NCBI GenBank assembly: GCA_017415485.1 | Contig: JAFQGP010000080.1 | Span: 1-51,566, forward strand | Origin: Clostridia bacterium | Lineage (GTDB): Bacteria; Bacillota; Clostridia; Oscillospirales; CAG-272 | DNA length: 51,566 nt | Direction: 5' to 3' | In this document: one piece after another, positions 23,356-31,971 of the stretch | Position numbering within the stretch: position 1 is the first letter of the stretch | How the letters are laid out: the number at the start of each line of letters is the position of its first letter | Translations under genes and position numbers: made by a program | The notes under the pieces: model-generated | Seen by the model: the letters and a program-made list of their open reading frames with translations, nothing else | Told to the model about the DNA's origin: nothing | Database searches by the model: none

Positions 23356-24290
23356 AAAAGAATCTTTTATTTGAAGACATCCTGCGAACGGTGTCGCGCT
23401 ACTTTGTCGTGATAATCATCGCCGTAGTCATCATCATCGCCTGCTCGGGAATCAGATTCATCAAAAGCGGCGAATCGGCGATCATACTGCGATTCGGCAA
23501 GATAGTCGGCGATACACCCGAGGAGCAGGTCCACGATGCGGGCGTACTTTTCGCCTTCCCCTACATCATCGACGAGGTCATCACCATCCCCACGGGAAGC
23601 GTGCATGAGCTGACCGTCAACACTCATTTCACGGACGGTGAGATGACCACTTATGACAGAAACGGCTACGTCATCACGGGTGACAACAACATCGCCATTC
23701 TCTCTGCATCCATCAAATACACGATCACCGATCCCGTTGCATTTGCGCTTGCAGTGAAGGATCCCGGCTACATCATCAACGCCGCAGTCAGCAACGCAAT
23801 GATAAACGTTGCGGCAAACTATGCCGTTGACGACATTCTTACAACGGGCAAAGATGCCTACACCAAGGCAGTCCGTGAGATGTCGCAGAAAAAGCTTGAC
23901 GAATGTGGAATCGGCGTCTCGCTCAGCCACCTCGAGCTGACCCGTGTCGGTATGCCCGAGGAAGTCCGTGATATCTATGAGCTTGTAAACTCGACCAATA
24001 TTCAGGCAAGCACACGAATCGAGCAGGCTCGTCAGTATTACGAAACAAGAATTCCCGGCGCAGAGGCGGAGGCAAACTCCCTCATCGCCGAAGCACGCGC
24101 AAACTACTCGAACTACACAGCCGCCGCCAATTCCGATCTTTACGAGTTTTACGGCGTGCTTGAGGAATACAACGCAAATCCCGAGGTTGTAAGAGTTCGA
24201 CTTTACAACACCGCGATCACCAACATCATCCGCAAGATCGGCACGGTCAAGATCGTTGACGACTCGGATTCGAAGATAATTATCAACTGA
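23352..24290 (+). CDS. SPFH protein C (HflK/HflC-like)
   Basis: A 312-residue SPFH protein with one N-terminal membrane segment (YFVVIIIAVVIIIACSGIRF, about 17-36). A Band 7 domain follows (KSGESAIILRFGKIVGDT, DAGVLFAFPYIIDEV, VITGDNNIAILSASIKYTI), then a shorter helical C-terminus ending in a hydrophobic stretch near IRKIGTVKIVDD. It is distinct from proteins A and B, so the operon encodes three non-identical SPFH subunits, which would allow a hetero-oligomeric ring. Its start overlaps the stop of SPFH B (ATGA) and the ATPase gene follows 15 bases after its stop. Confidence 0.88.
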   Translation: MKKNLLFEDILRTVSRYFVVIIIAVVIIIACSGIRFIKSGESAIILRFGKIVGDTPEEQVHDAGVLFAFPYIIDEVITIPTGSVHELTVNTHFTDGEMTTYDRNGYVITGDNNIAILSASIKYTITDPVAFALAVKDPGYIINAAVSNAMINVAANYAVDDILTTGKDAYTKAVREMSQKKLDECGIGVSLSHLELTRVGMPEEVRDIYELVNSTNIQASTRIEQARQYYETRIPGAEAEANSLIAEARANYSNYTAAANSDLYEFYGVLEEYNANPEVVRVRLYNTAITNIIRKIGTVKIVDDSDSKIIIN

Positions 24291-24305
24291 CGGGAGGTTA
24301 CATAG

Positions 24306-26207
24306 GTGGAAAACTTAGATAACATAGCAAAAAACAGCCTTGAAGCCCTCGCCAAGGATAATCTTAACGACAAAAACCGCCGCTCGCTGACGGCAAATCT
24401 CGTCAGCGCGGCAGCGGCACTCGTTTGCATTGCCGTGGGAATCATCTATTCCTGGGTGTTCCCCGACAAGACCACAATGCCCGCGCTTCTCTACACCGTC
24501 GGATTTCTTATTGAAGGAATTCCCGTATTCGTCGCGGCGCTCAAGGGCATCTTCTCGCGCAATTTCACAAATGCGATGGAAATTCTTGTTGCCATCGCGA
24601 TTCTTGCCTGCTACCTTTCGGGCGACCTGATCCTTTCGGTCCTCATTCCGCTGATACTCAACATCGCGCATCTTCTTGAAGAGCGAAGCATTATGGGCGG
24701 TCGCGAGGCTATTGACGGTCTCAAAAAAATGCGCCAGGACAGCGCGATCCTGCTTGACGGCGACGTTGAAAGAACCGTCGAGGCATCCTCTCTCGAGGTT
24801 GGTCAGACGATCGTTGTCAGACCCGGCTCGGGCATCCCGATCGACGGCAAGGTCATTTCGGGTGAAACGAACGTAGACCAGAAATCGCTGACGGGCGAGC
24901 CCCTTCCCGCACACATAAAGGTCGGCGACAGCGTTTACGCAGGCACAGTCAACATCGACGGACGAATTCTCGTCAAGGTCGAAAAAGCTTACGTTGACAC
25001 TTCCTTCTCAAACATTCTCACAATGCTCGAGGAAGCGGAAAACATCTCGATTCCCGAATCAAGACTCATCGACCGCTTTATGCGCTATTACATTCCCTTT
25101 GTACTCGCACTCGCGGCTGCGGTCGCGCTGATCACCTCTGATCTTTCGAAGGCGATCGCGATACTCGTCGTTTCCTGCCCCTGCGGTCAGATGCTCGTCA
25201 GCTCTGCGCCGATGATAGCATCGCTCTCGACCGCAACCAAGCGCGGAATACTTATCAAAAACTCAAAATTCATCGAAGAGATGACCGAGGTCGAGACCGT
25301 CGTATTTGATAAGACGGGTACTCTCACCGTCGGCGAGCTTTCGCTGACCGAGATCATTCCCGCAGATGGTTATGATGAAGATACGCTTCTCTCTCTTGCG
25401 GCATCTCTTGCTTGCGGCTCCAACCACCCCGTATCGCGCGCAGTGACCGAGGCTATTGACGGCAAGGCTTATGAGGAGTTTGAAGAAGTCAAGGAGATCC
25501 CCGGCAAGGGTATGCAGGGCAAGGACTCCGAGGGACGCGAGCTCCTTCTTGGCAACAAATACTGGTTCGATTCGATCGGCATTACTATTCCCGAAGGCTT
25601 CGGTGAGGCTCTTCTCGGCTCTGTGAGCTTCGTTTCTCGCGGCGGCGTACTTATCGGTTGCCTCGGCTTCAACGACACAGCGCGCCCCGAAGCCGCCGAG
25701 AGCATATCAACTCTCAAGGAGATGGGTATCAAGAACACCGTTATCCTCACGGGTGACCGTGAAGCGGCGGCTCGCAAGATCGCAAGCGAGGTTGGCGCCG
25801 ATGACGTCAAATACCAGCTCCTTCCTCAGGATAAACTTGAAGCGATCAACTCTCTGCGCGAGGGCAGTTGTGTTCTCGCAGTCGGCGACGGTATCAACGA
25901 CGCGCCCGCACTCCGCCAGGCGGACGTTGGTATCTCGATGGGTGCAATGGGCTCCGATCTTGCAATTCAATCGTCGGACATCGCCCTGATGAACAACAAC
26001 CTTGAAAACATTCCCTTCATCATCAAGCTCTCCAAGCAGACGAGAAAGATCATTTATCAGAATCTCATTCTTTCCGTTCTTATCAGCCTTACGATGATCG
26101 GACTTTCGCTCTTCGGCGTGATCTCCGCCCTCTTCGGCGCGGTCTTCCACAACGTCGGCGCGTTCGTCGTGCTTATCAACAGCTCGAGAATACTTAAAAC
26201 TAAATAA
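24306..26207 (+). CDS. P1B-type heavy-metal ATPase
   Basis: A 633-residue P-type ATPase. It shows TGEP (196-199, actuator domain), the CPC metal-site motif in the sixth core helix (291-293), the phosphorylation motif D335-KTGT, the HP signature of P1B pumps (374-375) and GDGINDAP (527-534). There is no N-terminal metal-binding domain, only about 30 charged residues before the first helix. The residues after CPC (GQMLVSSAPM) and the last helix (FHNVGAFVVLIN, H615) differ from the usual copper, zinc or cobalt groups, so the metal is uncertain. The start is GTG with GGGAGG at good spacing. It is the last gene of the operon and is followed by a strong terminator. Confidence 0.88.
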   Translation: MENLDNIAKNSLEALAKDNLNDKNRRSLTANLVSAAAALVCIAVGIIYSWVFPDKTTMPALLYTVGFLIEGIPVFVAALKGIFSRNFTNAMEILVAIAILACYLSGDLILSVLIPLILNIAHLLEERSIMGGREAIDGLKKMRQDSAILLDGDVERTVEASSLEVGQTIVVRPGSGIPIDGKVISGETNVDQKSLTGEPLPAHIKVGDSVYAGTVNIDGRILVKVEKAYVDTSFSNILTMLEEAENISIPESRLIDRFMRYYIPFVLALAAAVALITSDLSKAIAILVVSCPCGQMLVSSAPMIASLSTATKRGILIKNSKFIEEMTEVETVVFDKTGTLTVGELSLTEIIPADGYDEDTLLSLAASLACGSNHPVSRAVTEAIDGKAYEEFEEVKEIPGKGMQGKDSEGRELLLGNKYWFDSIGITIPEGFGEALLGSVSFVSRGGVLIGCLGFNDTARPEAAESISTLKEMGIKNTVILTGDREAAARKIASEVGADDVKYQLLPQDKLEAINSLREGSCVLAVGDGINDAPALRQADVGISMGAMGSDLAIQSSDIALMNNNLENIPFIIKLSKQTRKIIYQNLILSVLISLTMIGLSLFGVISALFGAVFHNVGAFVVLINSSRILKTK

Positions 26208-26210
26208 CAA

Positions 26211-26250
26211 AAAAACTCCAACGGATCACCGAATCTGTTGGAGTTTTTTG
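26211..26250 (+). terminator. Terminator of the LRR-SPFH-ATPase operon
   Basis: AAAACTCCAAC pairs with GTTGGAGTTTT, extended by four inner pairs around a six-base loop, with a continuing T run (TTTTTTG). It lies four bases after the ATPase stop codon. Confidence 0.9.
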
Positions 26251-26327
26251 TATCACTTCGACATTCTTCGCCATATACTTACAGTAGAAGACAAAAGTCT
26301 TCAAACAAAAAAGCGAGGCGAGGTAAA

Positions 26328-26546
26328 ATGAGATATATTGCAGTTTTTCCGACACTCACGCTGGCGCAGAAGGCGGCGAGGGTGCTAAAAAACGAACAGA
26401 TCGCGGCGGACGTCATCAAAGTCGATTCTACGCGCACGCGGCGCGGGTGTTCCTGGGGCGTTGCATTTGACGAGAGTAAGCTTTTCGGCGTGCGGATGGC
26501 GTTTTCCAACAACTCTGTCGCAGAGCGCGAGATCATTAAGGAGTGA
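26328..26546 (+). CDS. DUF3343 protein
   Basis: A 72-residue protein of the DUF3343 family (putative Se/S carrier-like): MRYIAVFPTLTLAQKAARVL, VIKVDSTRTRRGCSWGVAF. The single conserved cysteine in RGCSWG could carry sulfur or selenium. The ATG at 26328 has GAGGT upstream. The stop lies directly before the start of the cysteine desulfurase gene, so the two form a cassette in which the small protein could accept persulfide sulfur. That role is an inference; the family is not biochemically defined as far as I know. A small GAAGAC-AAAA-GTCTTC hairpin lies at 26286-26301 upstream. Confidence 0.8.
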   Translation: MRYIAVFPTLTLAQKAARVLKNEQIAADVIKVDSTRTRRGCSWGVAFDESKLFGVRMAFSNNSVAEREIIKE

Positions 26547-26549
26547 ATG

Positions 26550-27704
26550 ATGATATATCTTGACAACGCCGCCACATCGTTTCCGAAGCCGCCCGAGGTT
26601 ATCGGAGAGATGTCGCGCTGTATGAAAGAATACTGCGGAAATCCCGGTCGGGGATCGCACAAGCTTGCCTTCGCGGCGGCTGAAAAGATCTACGATTGCA
26701 GAGCCAGTCTGTGCGATCTCTTTGCGGCAGAGTCGCCCGAAAACGTTATCTTCTGCCAGAACGCCACCCACGCGCTCAATATCGCGATACTCTCGCTTGC
26801 ACATGACGGCGCGCATTTCATCTGCTCCGATATGGAGCACAACTCCGTCCGCCGTCCGCTTGAATACCTTGCCCGCGAGCGCGGATGCTCATACTCTGTC
26901 TTCGATTCCCACGTCCTCGATCCAAATCGCAACGCGCAAAAGATTTGCCGCTCGATCTCTTCACTTGTGCAACCCGAAACGGTTGCGGTGATCTCGACAG
27001 CCTGCCCGAATATCTGCTCGGCAAGGATGCCACTTGACGAGATAGGCGAGCTTTGTCGGCGCGAGAGATTGCACTTCATCGTTGACGGCGCGCAAGGAGC
27101 GGGACATTTCCCGATAGATATGAAACGCTCCGGCATCTCTGCACTTGCGCTTCCGGGGCACAAGGGACTTCTCGGTCCGCAAGGAAGTGGGGCTTTGATA
27201 ATATCAAACGACTTTCCCGCCCGACCGCTGACCTTTGGAGGCTCGGGAAGTGCCTCTCTCGACGCCGAAATGCCCCGCGAATTACCCGAAAGGCTTGAAG
27301 CGGGCACTCTTTCGACTCCCGCGATCGTGGGCTTGGAGGCGGGAATTAAGACTCTGCAGGCCATCGGACTTCAAAGCATTGCCTCTCACGAGGAAATGCT
27401 ATTCAAGAAGACTTTGCGGTTGCTATCCGAGATCAGAGGTGTAACAGTCTATGCGCCGCGCCACGCAGGATCGGTCCTCTCATTTAATATTGACGGCATC
27501 CCTTCCGACAGAGTGGCGAATCTTCTTTCCGAGCGTGACATCTGTGTGCGCGGAGGATTCCATTGCAATCCAATGGCGCACGCCGTACTCGGAAGCGATC
27601 GCGGAGGCAGCGTCCGCGCTTCCTTTTCCCCTTTCAACACCGCCGATGACGTGCTCGCTCTTGCCGACGCCGTGCGCGACATCTCGCGGGGAAAATATAG
27701 ATAA
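26550..27704 (+). CDS. Cysteine desulfurase family protein
   Basis: A 384-residue PLP-dependent class V aminotransferase fold enzyme of the cysteine desulfurase family. It starts MIYLDNAATS, contains the H-N-S motif region (DMEHNSVRRPL), the PLP lysine in LPGHKGLLGPQG (Lys205) and the catalytic cysteine in RGGFHCNPMAH (Cys339). Such enzymes remove sulfur from cysteine (or selenium from selenocysteine) for Fe-S clusters, thionucleosides or selenium metabolism. It belongs to the stand-alone Gram-positive subgroup rather than to SufS or IscS. Two adjacent ATGs exist; the second gives better spacing from AAGGAG. It is coupled to the DUF3343 gene and converges on rplQ. Confidence 0.87.
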   Translation: MIYLDNAATSFPKPPEVIGEMSRCMKEYCGNPGRGSHKLAFAAAEKIYDCRASLCDLFAAESPENVIFCQNATHALNIAILSLAHDGAHFICSDMEHNSVRRPLEYLARERGCSYSVFDSHVLDPNRNAQKICRSISSLVQPETVAVISTACPNICSARMPLDEIGELCRRERLHFIVDGAQGAGHFPIDMKRSGISALALPGHKGLLGPQGSGALIISNDFPARPLTFGGSGSASLDAEMPRELPERLEAGTLSTPAIVGLEAGIKTLQAIGLQSIASHEEMLFKKTLRLLSEIRGVTVYAPRHAGSVLSFNIDGIPSDRVANLLSERDICVRGGFHCNPMAHAVLGSDRGGSVRASFSPFNTADDVLALADAVRDISRGKYR

Positions 27705-27711
27705 TAACGCA

Positions 27712-27745
27712 CGAAAAAAGCCTACCCGAATTTCGGGTAGGCTTG
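27712..27745 (-). terminator. Terminator of the S10-spc-alpha operon
   Basis: AAGCCTACCCG pairs with CGGGTAGGCTT around a five-base loop. On the minus strand it runs into TTTTTTCG, so it ends the ribosomal protein operon after rplQ. The plus strand lacks a T run, so it is a weaker stop for the desulfurase gene. Confidence 0.85.
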
Positions 27746-27762
27746 ATTCGTAATTAAATTAA

Positions 27763-28182
27763 TTACTCAGCGTCCTTAGCCTTCTTGGAAGACTTCTTTG
27801 CTGCCTCAGCTGCTGCAGCTGCTTCTTCTTCAGCCTTGGTGGTTACGAGAGTGATGAGAGCCATCTCTGCTGCGTCGCCACGACGGGGGCCGAGCTTGTA
27901 AATGCAGGTGTAACCGCCGTTTACATCCTCGTAGCGAGGTGCGATCTCGTCGAACAGCTTTTTAACTACCTCATCAGAAGTGATGAAAGAGTAAGCGGCA
28001 CGACGGCTTGCAAGTGTATTCTGCTTACCGAGAGTGATCATCTTCTCAGCAAGTGCACGGACTTCCTTAGCACGGGTCACAGTAGTCTCAACCTTGCCGT
28101 GCTGAAGCAGGTAGGTAACAAGACCGCGAAGCATAGCTTTTCTGTGAGCGGTAGGTCTGCCGAGTTTTCTGGTTCCGGGCAT
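27763..28182 (-). CDS. rplQ: 50S ribosomal protein L17
   Basis: A 139-residue L17: [21 protein letters not shown], then [21 protein letters not shown] and the [31 protein letters not shown] block. The last 25 residues are an Ala/Glu/Lys-rich tail beyond the usual end. It is the last gene of the alpha operon. AAGGAGG precedes the ATG, and a terminator follows. Confidence 0.97.
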   Translation of the reverse strand: MPGTRKLGRPTAHRKAMLRGLVTYLLQHGKVETTVTRAKEVRALAEKMITLGKQNTLASRRAAYSFITSDEVVKKLFDEIAPRYEDVNGGYTCIYKLGPRRGDAAEMALITLVTTKAEEEAAAAAEAAKKSSKKAKDAE

Positions 28183-28233
28183 CTTAATGCTCCTCCTTAA
28201 TAAATCTGTGTTGTGAATGAAATCGTCCCGCTC

Positions 28234-29211
28234 TTATTCCTCGTCGTTACGAAGTGTAAGACCGAGGCTTTCGAGCTTGAGGATGACTTCTTCGAGCGAT
28301 TTCTTACCGAGGTTACGAACCTTGATCATTTCGTCCTCGGAGCGGCTGACCAAATCTTCTACCGTGTCAATGCCTGCGCGCTTCAAACAGTTGAAGCTAC
28401 GTACAGACAGGTCAAGTTCCTCAATGGTCATCTCAAGAACCTTTTCTTTTTCCTTTTCGGGTCTCTCAATCATGATCTCCGCGTTCTTTGCTTCATCCGA
28501 CAAATCCACAAACAAGTTGAGATGCTCGTTGAGAATCTTGGCACCGAGCGAAATCGCTTCTTTTGCTGTGATGGTTCCGTTGGTCAGAACCTCGAGCGTG
28601 AGTTTATCATAATCGGTCATATTACTTCCGACACGAGTGTTCTCAACAGTGTAGCTGACGTTGTAAACGGGTGTGTAGATCGAGTCTGTATAGATCAGAC
28701 CGATAGGTGCGCTTACTGCAGTACCGAAGCTATCTGCGTGCAGAAGCTTGTTCTTGTCCTGCGATACATAACCGCGGCCGTTTTCAAAGGTCAGTTCAAT
28801 ATAAAGGTGTGCACCCTCTGCAAGAGTTGCGAGGTGGTGATCCGAGTTGAGAATTACGATATCGGAGTCCTGCTTGATGTGTCCTGCGGTTACGTTGTCG
28901 GGGCCAACCGCATCAAGGATGACAGTCTTGGGCGCCTGAGTATAGAGCTTTGCAACAATGCCCTTGATATTCAGAACGATCTCTGTCAGATCCTCTGCCA
29001 CACCGGGAAGCGAGGTGAATTCGTGTAATGCACCGTCTACCTTGATAGATGTAACGGCTACACCGGGAAGCGAGCTCATAAGAACTCTGCGAAGCGAGTT
29101 TCCGAGTGTGGTTCCGTATCCGCGCTCAAGAGGCTCAACGATAAATTTACCGCTTCTGCCGTCTTCGCTTTCATCTACCGTTACGATATTTGGCTTTTGA
29201 ATCTCTATCAT
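28234..29211 (-). CDS. rpoA: RNA polymerase alpha subunit
   Basis: A 325-residue alpha subunit. The N-terminal assembly domain is typical ([28 protein letters not shown]), and so is the C-terminal promoter/UP-element domain with two helix-hairpin-helix turns ([41 protein letters not shown]). The length is normal. A GGAGGG lies eleven bases before the ATG, a somewhat long spacing. It is separated from rpsD by an unusually long 123-base spacer. Confidence 0.98.
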   Translation of the reverse strand: MIEIQKPNIVTVDESEDGRSGKFIVEPLERGYGTTLGNSLRRVLMSSLPGVAVTSIKVDGALHEFTSLPGVAEDLTEIVLNIKGIVAKLYTQAPKTVILDAVGPDNVTAGHIKQDSDIVILNSDHHLATLAEGAHLYIELTFENGRGYVSQDKNKLLHADSFGTAVSAPIGLIYTDSIYTPVYNVSYTVENTRVGSNMTDYDKLTLEVLTNGTITAKEAISLGAKILNEHLNLFVDLSDEAKNAEIMIERPEKEKEKVLEMTIEELDLSVRSFNCLKRAGIDTVEDLVSRSEDEMIKVRNLGKKSLEEVILKLESLGLTLRNDEE

Positions 29212-29334
29212 TCCAGATTATACCCTCCAATAATATTTGTGTCTGCGATAATAGTTTATGCGCATAGGTTTATGCTCCCACGTATTACGCACACCCCCAA
29301 AGCCGGAGTGCAGCCTGTGGGAGAATGTGCGGTA
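29212..29334 (-). other. Foldable spacer between rpsD and rpoA
   Basis: A 123-base intercistronic gap in an operon where most gaps are under 25 bases. CTCCCAC (29275-29281) pairs with GTGGGAG (29317-29323), closing a loop of about 35 bases. A ten-base palindrome (TATGCGCATA) lies at 29257-29266. It may be a protein-binding RNA element or an internal regulatory site, but no known family was recognised. Confidence 0.4.
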
Positions 29335-29991
29335 TTACTTGGAATAGAGCTCGACGATGAGCTGCTCGTTGAAGTCGAAGCCGACGTCTTCTCTGGTGGG
29401 AAGAGCGATGACCTTTGCAGATGCATTCGCAGCGTCTACCTCAAGCCACTTGGGAGCGTTCTTGCTGCCCATAGCCTCTACGAGAGCCTTGATGGAATCC
29501 TTCTCACGTGCGTTCTCTGCAACAGAGATAACGTCGCCAACTCTGATAGAGTAGGAAGGAATGTTGACCTTCTTGCCGTTTACACGGATGTGGTCGTGAA
29601 GTGTGAGCTGACGGGACTGAGTTCTGGACTCACCGAAGCCCATACGGAATACTGCGTTATCGAGACGTCTCTCAAGAAGAATGAGGAGATTCTCACCGGT
29701 CATACCGGGCATACGGTCTGCCTTTTCGTAGTAGTTAACGAACTGACGCTCGAGAACGCCGTATACGCGTCTTACCTTCTCCTTCTCACGGAGCTGTCTT
29801 CCGTACTCCTGCAGTTTCTTCTTAGCAGCGCCGTGCTGACCGGGAGCTGCGGGACCTGCATTACGGTTACGGGAATTGGGATCGATACGGTCAAAGGGGC
29901 ACTTGCCGGAAGTGCAACGCTCGCCCTTGAGGAAGAGCTTTACGCCCTCTCTGCGGCAAAGCTTGCATACAGGACCTGTATATCTTGCCAT
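29335..29991 (-). CDS. rpsD: 30S ribosomal protein S4
   Basis: A 218-residue S4 with the zinc-binding N-terminus (C-x-x-C then C-x5-C in CKLCRREG...ERCTSGKC), [20 protein letters not shown], and the S4 RNA-binding domain ([27 protein letters not shown]). S4 nucleates 30S assembly and often represses its own operon. The ATG at 29991 has a GGAGGA ribosome binding site. It is part of the alpha operon. Confidence 0.97.
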   Translation of the reverse strand: MARYTGPVCKLCRREGVKLFLKGERCTSGKCPFDRIDPNSRNRNAGPAAPGQHGAAKKKLQEYGRQLREKEKVRRVYGVLERQFVNYYEKADRMPGMTGENLLILLERRLDNAVFRMGFGESRTQSRQLTLHDHIRVNGKKVNIPSYSIRVGDVISVAENAREKDSIKALVEAMGSKNAPKWLEVDAANASAKVIALPTREDVGFDFNEQLIVELYSK

Positions 29992-30015
29992 AATTGTAGT
30001 TCCTCCTTTTTTTGA

Positions 30016-30411
30016 TCAAACGCGGCGGCGCTTGGGGGGTCTGCATCCATTGTGGGGTACAGGGGTAACGTCTTTAATCATTGTAATCTGAAGACCGACA
30101 GTCTCGAGTGCACGGATTGCAGACTCACGTCCGGATCCGGGGCCTCTGACATATACTTCAACCGACTTAAGACCGTGCTCCATTGCTGCCTTTGCAGCAG
30201 TCTCGGAAGCGGACTGAGCGGCGAAGGGGGTGGACTTTCTGGAGCCCTTGAAGCCGAGTTCACCGGCGGAAGCCCAAGAAATTGCATTACCCTCGGTATC
30301 GGTTACGGTAACGATGGTGTTATTGAAGGTAGCACGAATGTGTACCTGGCCGTTAGGAATATTCTTCTTATCGCGGCGCTTCTTGATAACCTTCTTTGCA
30401 ACTTTAGCCAT
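30016..30411 (-). CDS. rpsK: 30S ribosomal protein S11
   Basis: A 131-residue S11 of the 30S platform: [40 protein letters not shown] block, [18 protein letters not shown] and the C-terminal [17 protein letters not shown]. It starts three bases after the rpsM stop codon in the alpha operon. Confidence 0.97.
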   Translation of the reverse strand: MAKVAKKVIKKRRDKKNIPNGQVHIRATFNNTIVTVTDTEGNAISWASAGELGFKGSRKSTPFAAQSASETAAKAAMEHGLKSVEVYVRGPGSGRESAIRALETVGLQITMIKDVTPVPHNGCRPPKRRRV

Positions 30412-30414
30412 AAC

Positions 30415-30789
30415 TTACGAACCTTTCTTCTTGTTTGCGATAGTCTTAACGGGACCCTTACGAGTTCTTGCATTGGTCTTAGTTCTCTGACCTCTTACAG
30501 GGAGTCCCTTTCTGTGACGGATACCGCGGTAGCAGTTAATTTCTACAAGACGCTTGATGTTGAGAGCAACGTCACGGCGAAGGTCACCTTCTACAACGTA
30601 GTTGTTCTCGATCTCGTCACGGAGCTTAGCAACCTCATCTTCAGTGAGGTCCTTAGCGCGGGTGTCGGGATTGATGCCGGTCTTTGCAAGGATGTCATTT
30701 GCACTCTTGCGGCCGATACCGTAAATGTAGGTAAGAGCAATCTCAACACGCTTGGAATTAGGAATATCAACACCAGCTATACGAGCCAT
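30415..30789 (-). CDS. rpsM: 30S ribosomal protein S13
   Basis: A 124-residue S13, a head protein that contacts the P-site tRNA and the 50S subunit: [38 protein letters not shown], and the basic tail [19 protein letters not shown]. It follows rpmJ as in most bacteria. Confidence 0.97.
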   Translation of the reverse strand: MARIAGVDIPNSKRVEIALTYIYGIGRKSANDILAKTGINPDTRAKDLTEDEVAKLRDEIENNYVVEGDLRRDVALNIKRLVEINCYRGIRHRKGLPVRGQRTKTNARTRKGPVKTIANKKKGS

Positions 30790-30822
30790 TCTGTTAATCC
30801 TTTCTTTCTCTTAAATTCGCTA

Positions 30823-30936
30823 TCAACCCTGGCGCTGCTTGTGCTTGGGGTTCTCGCAGATGACCATTACACGGCCGTGTCTCTTGATGATCTTGCACTT
30901 TTCGCAGATCTTCTTTACGGATGGCTTAACTTTCAT
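30823..30936 (-). CDS. rpmJ: 50S ribosomal protein L36, zinc type
   Basis: A 37-residue L36 found by reading the gap between rpsM and infA. It begins [20 protein letters not shown], continues [17 protein letters not shown] and ends in TGA. The zinc ligands C11, C14, C27 and H32 are all present, so it is the zinc-binding form. Its place between infA and rpsM is standard. AAGGTATGG lies upstream of the ATG as a modest ribosome binding site. Confidence 0.96.
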   Translation of the reverse strand: MKVKPSVKKICEKCKIIKRHGRVMVICENPKHKQRQG

Positions 30937-30965
30937 TTTTAACCATACCTTTCTGAAAATTGTAC

Positions 30966-31184
30966 TTATTTCGTACGCCAGGTGATTCGTCCCTTATTGA
31001 GGTCGTAAACCGAAACCTCAACGGTAACGTGGTCACCGGGCAGAATTCTGATAAAATTCTGTCTCAGCTTACCCGAAATATGCGCGGTCACAATGTGGCC
31101 GTTGGGAAGCTGTACTTTGAAGACGGTGTTGGGCAGAGCCTCAAGGACCGTACCTTCAAATTCGATTACGTCATTCTTAGGCAT
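30966..31184 (-). CDS. infA: Translation initiation factor IF-1
   Basis: A 72-residue IF-1, a single S1-like OB fold that binds the 30S A site during initiation. It starts [19 protein letters not shown] and ends [24 protein letters not shown] second in-frame ATG five codons upstream exists, but the ATG at 31184 has GGAGG at the right distance and matches the family start. It lies between map and rpmJ. Confidence 0.96.
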   Translation of the reverse strand: MPKNDVIEFEGTVLEALPNTVFKVQLPNGHIVTAHISGKLRQNFIRILPGDHVTVEVSVYDLNKGRITWRTK

Positions 31185-31215
31185 AACTTTTCCCTCCATT
31201 CATATTCGGTTGAGT

Positions 31216-31971
31216 TCACTCGAGCGGTGCCGTGAGGATCACGGGGCCATCGGGAGTGATTGCGACGGTGTTCTCATAATGTGCAGAGAGCGTGCCGTCT
31301 GCGGTTTTGACGGTCCAACCGTCGGACAACTGACGAACCTCGCAGCCGCCTACGTTTACCATCGGTTCGATGGCAAGGGTCATACCCACCATAAGCTTTA
31401 CGCCGCGCCCTGCAGTTCCGAAATTCGGAACCTCGGGATCTTCGTGCAGATCGCGTCCGACACCGTGGCCGATGTACCTTCTTACAACGCTGAAGCCCTC
31501 GGCTTCAACACAGCTCTGAATCGCGTGACCGATGTCGCCGATGCGATTCGATTCGCGGCACTGTTCAAGACCGCAGAAGAAGCTCTTCTTTGTAGTCTCG
31601 ATCAAGTGCGTCGCTTCATCGCTGACGCTTCCGACGGCGAAGGTTCTCGCCATATCAGAGTTAAATCCCTTATAGAATGCTCCTGTATCTATCTTTACGA
31701 TGTCACCCTCGAAAAGTATTCTCTTTTTTGAAGGAATACCGTGAATAACTTCGTCATTTACGCTGATACAAGCGCTTCCCGGGAAACCGCCGTAACCGAG
31801 GAAGCCGGGGCGTGCACCGCATTTTTCAATGTGTGCTCTGATCACCTTGTCGATGTCATAGGTGCTCACACCCTCGCGGATGATCTCGCGCGCCTTATAC
31901 ATCGCTTCGTAAGCGATCCTTCCCGCTTCTCTCATAACGGCTATTTGCTGGGGATTTTTGATCGGTATCAT
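31216..31971 (-). CDS. map: Methionine aminopeptidase, type I
   Basis: A 251-residue type Ia methionine aminopeptidase, which removes the initiator methionine. Visible are the metal-site segments: GDIVKIDTGAFYKGFNSDMART (two aspartates), YIGHGVGRDLHEDPEVPN (His), LAIEPMV (Glu) and the C-terminal YENTVAIT (Glu region). Its start codon overlaps the adk stop by one base, so the two are coupled. It belongs to the spc part of the operon. Confidence 0.97.
   Translation of the reverse strand: MIPIKNPQQIAVMREAGRIAYEAMYKAREIIREGVSTYDIDKVIRAHIEKCGARPGFLGYGGFPGSACISVNDEVIHGIPSKKRILFEGDIVKIDTGAFYKGFNSDMARTFAVGSVSDEATHLIETTKKSFFCGLEQCRESNRIGDIGHAIQSCVEAEGFSVVRRYIGHGVGRDLHEDPEVPNFGTAGRGVKLMVGMTLAIEPMVNVGGCEVRQLSDGWTVKTADGTLSAHYENTVAITPDGPVILTAPLE

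Noticed and set aside
28213..29028. A 271-codon plus-strand frame antisense to rpoA
   Set aside because: rpoA is certain and the antisense frame lacks a start site and a recognisable fold.
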